64,000 nt of DNA. Source: Bacteroidales bacterium UBA5536 (GTDB lineage: Bacteria; Bacteroidota; Bacteroidia; Bacteroidales; F082). A model generated the notes under the pieces. It had not been told where the DNA came from and made no database searches. It saw only the letters and a program-made list of their open reading frames with translations. How positions within the stretch are numbered: position 1 is the stretch's first letter; each line of letters begins with the position of its first letter. The stretch lies in NCBI GenBank assembly GCA_002426795.1, contig DINQ01000010.1:248001-312000 (forward strand). The letters are read 5' to 3'. Positions 61,732 to 64,000 of the stretch are shown here, piece after piece. A program made the position numbers and the translations under genes.

Positions 61732-61739
61732 CAAAACTA
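61732..61739 (-). promoter_or_regulatory. Candidate -7 element (TAGTTTTG) for priA
   Basis: Exact TAnnTTTG on the minus strand ending 18 bases before the priA ATG. It follows the LruC terminator, giving priA its own transcript. Confidence 0.52.
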
Positions 61740-61776
61740 ATGCTTTTGAGACTGTGATTGACTGGCTCGGGACATA

Positions 61777-61807
61777 AATAAAAAAAGCCGGGCGCTTACC
61801 CGGCTTT
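61777..61807 (-). terminator. Rho-independent terminator of the LruC gene
   Basis: On the minus strand AAAGCCGGG (61807-61799) pairs with CCCGGCTTT (61792-61784) over 9 bp with a 6-base loop, followed by TTTTTTATT. It begins 18 bases after the LruC gene stop. Confidence 0.88.
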
Positions 61808-61825
61808 CTCCTGAAAACAAACTCC

Positions 61826-63856
61826 TTAATTTTCAGGTACGTATATCTTGGTTTCATCTCTGTATCCATTTTCGTCACGATACCAGTCAGGGTAAAGTGT
61901 TCCTCCGCTTTCGGCCCACTCGGCAAACTTCAGGTAAGCGCCAATTACTTCAATCTTTTCTTTAGGATATTCAAATCTTTCAACAATATTGATCGCCCAG
62001 GGCAGATTGTTGTCTGTTTTATAATATCTGCCAGAGGAAGGACTGCTATCATCATGACCAGTTCCGAGCAAACTCAGGTCAGCAAGTGTGGTAGGTGCAT
62101 GGTTGGGTAAATGTACCTCAATCTCACGCTGTCCGTCCACGATGATAAATGGATTGTATGGAGGCACACCCATTTCATTCATTGGAATGGGATCGCTCAT
62201 CACGATAGAAATGCGCAAAGTGTCAGGTACAATAAAAGGAACATTGGGTGTTGTGTTGGCTCCAATACCTGGCACAAGCGGAGTGAGGATGTCATAGGAG
62301 TCTTCCCAGACAATCACAACGGCTTTGTCTTGGCCGGCTTCTGTGCCGTTTGTGTTAACACTTACATAATCGCCACTGAGCTGTGTTCCGCTGATGCTGC
62401 CAATTTTATCTGGAGAAACAGGCAATTCAAACCCAAAACCATTGTGGTAATAAGCCCCATGGGCCCTCAAAATAAACGTGGCGTCTAATTGCACCAGTTT
62501 GTTGGCGCCGTTTGTGATTTGGTTAAAATTGTAGTCGACAACAGCATCGTTAAAGTCGTAATCGCCTTTGTAAGGCCAAAGATCTTCAAAAGCAAGTGTT
62601 CCAAAGTTTCCTTGTGTGAAAAAGAAATTGTCAAAAGCCTTGTTGGCATCATTTGGGTAATCATCAAAATTATCCGGGACACCATCAGCGTCATCGTCAT
62701 CGCCGGTGTAGTCAACAGTTGGAAGGTCGGTTAAGTCGATGGCTTGAATAGGATTGGCCGTGATATAAAAAACAGCATCATTAAAATCGTGGTCACAACC
62801 ACTATTACTTCTCAGAATGTCTTCAATACCTAAAAGTAGTCTTTCGCGACCGGGGTCATGGAGCAAAACTGTCTGTTGCCTGAGAGCCGGATTGGTAGCC
62901 TGATTGAGGTTTTTGTTTGAATAAACAATCCATTTTCCGGCAGTTACGCCATTTTTCCATCCATCAGCCATCAAGGCCCAACCAATAGAAGTGCCGGCAT
63001 TAAACCTGCCAATTTTTACTTTATTGCCGGGCTGAAGTCCGCCGCCACTGCCACTCAGGGATGCATTTGGGAAAATAATTGTGATGGTGTCGATATCATC
63101 GGGTGAGCTAGGCTCATTTCCGGTTTCATATGTGTAAAAGCCAAGGATATTTGTATAGCCGGCGCCCTCAGTAACAAATGTCACCCAAACATCACAGGTT
63201 TCTACCAGGCGCAGATTGTGGTCGTAAACATCTGAGAAATACTCAGGATGAGATACGTCGAGTCTAACTTGTTCTGGTAAAGTGTTGTTGATGTCGGCCA
63301 AAAAATCGCTGGTGATCGGATCGTTCACTGGCTCGAGATAATCAGGAATACCCACTGAATGATAGGTGCCGAGGAACTTAAATATCGAATTAGTTGAAGT
63401 TGGTAATTTACTCCCCTTCATGGCTGGTTCTGGAGTCGAACTTCCGCCCAGCACCAGGTCGAAACCCTGTGGAGTCAATTCAACTTCAGTGCCATTTACC
63501 AAACCCAAATAATTGGTTGCCACGTAAAGTGAGTGATAATAAGTAGGGACCTGGTAATTAATCTGATACACGCCTTGATCATCCGTGATTCCACTAACGA
63601 TCATATCGCCACCTTCATCGGGATTGGCTGAATACACGTAAAATTTTGCGCCCACAATTGGTTGATCCTGGTTGTCTAGCGCAGTAATGCGAAAGGTAGA
63701 GGTTCGGGTGGTTGCCCAGTCAAACTGATCCGAAACCTGAAGTTGTTCCATGCTGGTGGCAGGTTCGTCTTTTGGACCTGAAGAGTTTTTGTCGCAGGAG
63801 ACTATTATCAGTCCAGCAGCAAACATGGTGGTTAGTAAAAATAAATTTCTTTTCAT
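61826..63856 (-). CDS. LruC domain-containing lipoprotein
   Basis: The start at 63856 (M-K-R-N-L-F-L-L) gives 676 residues. The lipoprotein signal ends A-G-L-I-I-V-S-C. A carboxypeptidase-regulatory-like beta domain (about 50-125) follows. The LruC/DUF4842 part has two repeats of the C-D-H-D-F-N-D-A-V-F-Y and Y-D-F-N-D-A-V-V-D-Y type, with a calcium-binding-like acidic stretch between (D-D-D-D-A-D-G-V-P-D-N-F-D-D). The name derives from Leptospira LruC, an exposed lipoprotein. Surface exposure is plausible. An upstream start at 63895 was rejected in favour of the signal peptide. Confidence 0.9.
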   Translation of the reverse strand: MKRNLFLLTTMFAAGLIIVSCDKNSSGPKDEPATSMEQLQVSDQFDWATTRTSTFRITALDNQDQPIVGAKFYVYSANPDEGGDMIVSGITDDQGVYQINYQVPTYYHSLYVATNYLGLVNGTEVELTPQGFDLVLGGSSTPEPAMKGSKLPTSTNSIFKFLGTYHSVGIPDYLEPVNDPITSDFLADINNTLPEQVRLDVSHPEYFSDVYDHNLRLVETCDVWVTFVTEGAGYTNILGFYTYETGNEPSSPDDIDTITIIFPNASLSGSGGGLQPGNKVKIGRFNAGTSIGWALMADGWKNGVTAGKWIVYSNKNLNQATNPALRQQTVLLHDPGRERLLLGIEDILRSNSGCDHDFNDAVFYITANPIQAIDLTDLPTVDYTGDDDDADGVPDNFDDYPNDANKAFDNFFFTQGNFGTLAFEDLWPYKGDYDFNDAVVDYNFNQITNGANKLVQLDATFILRAHGAYYHNGFGFELPVSPDKIGSISGTQLSGDYVSVNTNGTEAGQDKAVVIVWEDSYDILTPLVPGIGANTTPNVPFIVPDTLRISIVMSDPIPMNEMGVPPYNPFIIVDGQREIEVHLPNHAPTTLADLSLLGTGHDDSSPSSGRYYKTDNNLPWAINIVERFEYPKEKIEVIGAYLKFAEWAESGGTLYPDWYRDENGYRDETKIYVPEN

Positions 63857-63900
63857 TGTGGTGGAGTTTAAATATGAAGTTCTTGTTTCAAACACAGTAC

Positions 63901-63908
63901 CAAAATTA
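63901..63908 (-). promoter_or_regulatory. Candidate -7 element (TAATTTTG) for LruC gene
   Basis: Exact TAnnTTTG on the minus strand ending 44 bases before the ATG at 63856. The ATG of the longer frame (63895) would lie 5 bases after it. Confidence 0.45.
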
Positions 63909-64000
63909 TAAGTGTCAGAATAACAGTAAAATATTTGAAAAAGCTATTGCATAATTTTCCAAATTTTAGAATTATTTTCAAGGATGGGAAAGTATGACTT

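Noticed and set aside
1..64000. Search by eye for CRISPR arrays, insertion sequences, tRNA and phage modules
   Set aside because: No regularly spaced repeats, transposase genes, tRNA cloverleafs or phage structural genes were found. The holin-like gene at 13891 has no phage context.

Overview
The window looks like a contiguous piece of a Bacteroidota (Bacteroidetes) chromosome, most likely class Bacteroidia. The grounds are the gene content (two TonB-dependent outer-membrane proteins with carboxypeptidase-regulatory N-termini, DUF4249, DUF5686/DUF5687, LruC, a gliding/T9SS type B C-terminal domain, the long 1100-residue SecA), the moderate A+T bias, the absence of clear Shine-Dalgarno sites, and a repeated TAnnTTTG motif just upstream of most transcription units, which is the known Bacteroidetes -7 promoter element. 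No tRNA, rRNA, CRISPR, prophage or insertion sequence was seen, so this is a core-like region rather than a genomic island.

Layout. 1-2950: end of birA, an SRPBCC protein with pyrE, a NUDIX hydrolase and coaD. 2990-13880: a TlpA-like thioredoxin protein, secA with a short upstream ORF, a small lipoprotein, a patatin/outer-membrane protein, pyrH, a GT39-type glycosyltransferase and frr. 13890-21430 (mostly minus): a holin-like protein with YtxH, an AI-2E-type permease, a small membrane protein, then a DUF5687 permease/ATPase/DUF5686 operon and a MazG-like protein. 21640-28390: a THUMP methyltransferase, an active/inactive M16 peptidase pair followed by a type B T9SS cargo protein, and a DUF1003 gene coupled to a lipoprotein gene broken by an in-frame TAG. 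28434-36185 (minus): an OmpR-type response regulator, histidine kinase, PepSY-like protein and a TolC/adaptor/RND efflux pump. 36309-42608 (minus): a four-gene tightly packed operon of an unknown secreted protein, an STN-bearing TonB-dependent receptor, a DUF4249 lipoprotein and an MG2 protein carrying a TonB plug-like segment with no barrel.

43041-53364 (mostly plus): glyA with a clear terminator, sixA and ppk1 (polyphosphate kinase), then molybdenum-cofactor genes moeA, a compact moaA, moaC, and after a TPR gene and a small membrane protein, a MOSC-MogA/MoaB fusion. No moaD, moaE or molybdate transporter is present here. 53458-63856: an FtsB/DivIC-like protein, an ABC exporter with a LolA-like partner in one ATGA-coupled operon, an outer-membrane beta-barrel protein, priA and a LruC-domain lipoprotein.

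The parts most worth a second look are the STN-receptor/DUF4249/MG2-plug operon, the nonsense-interrupted lipoprotein gene, the uORF plus hairpin in the secA leader, and the window-wide pattern of very short mRNA leaders behind TAnnTTTG boxes. None of these is proven to be a new system; functions beyond family level are inference.
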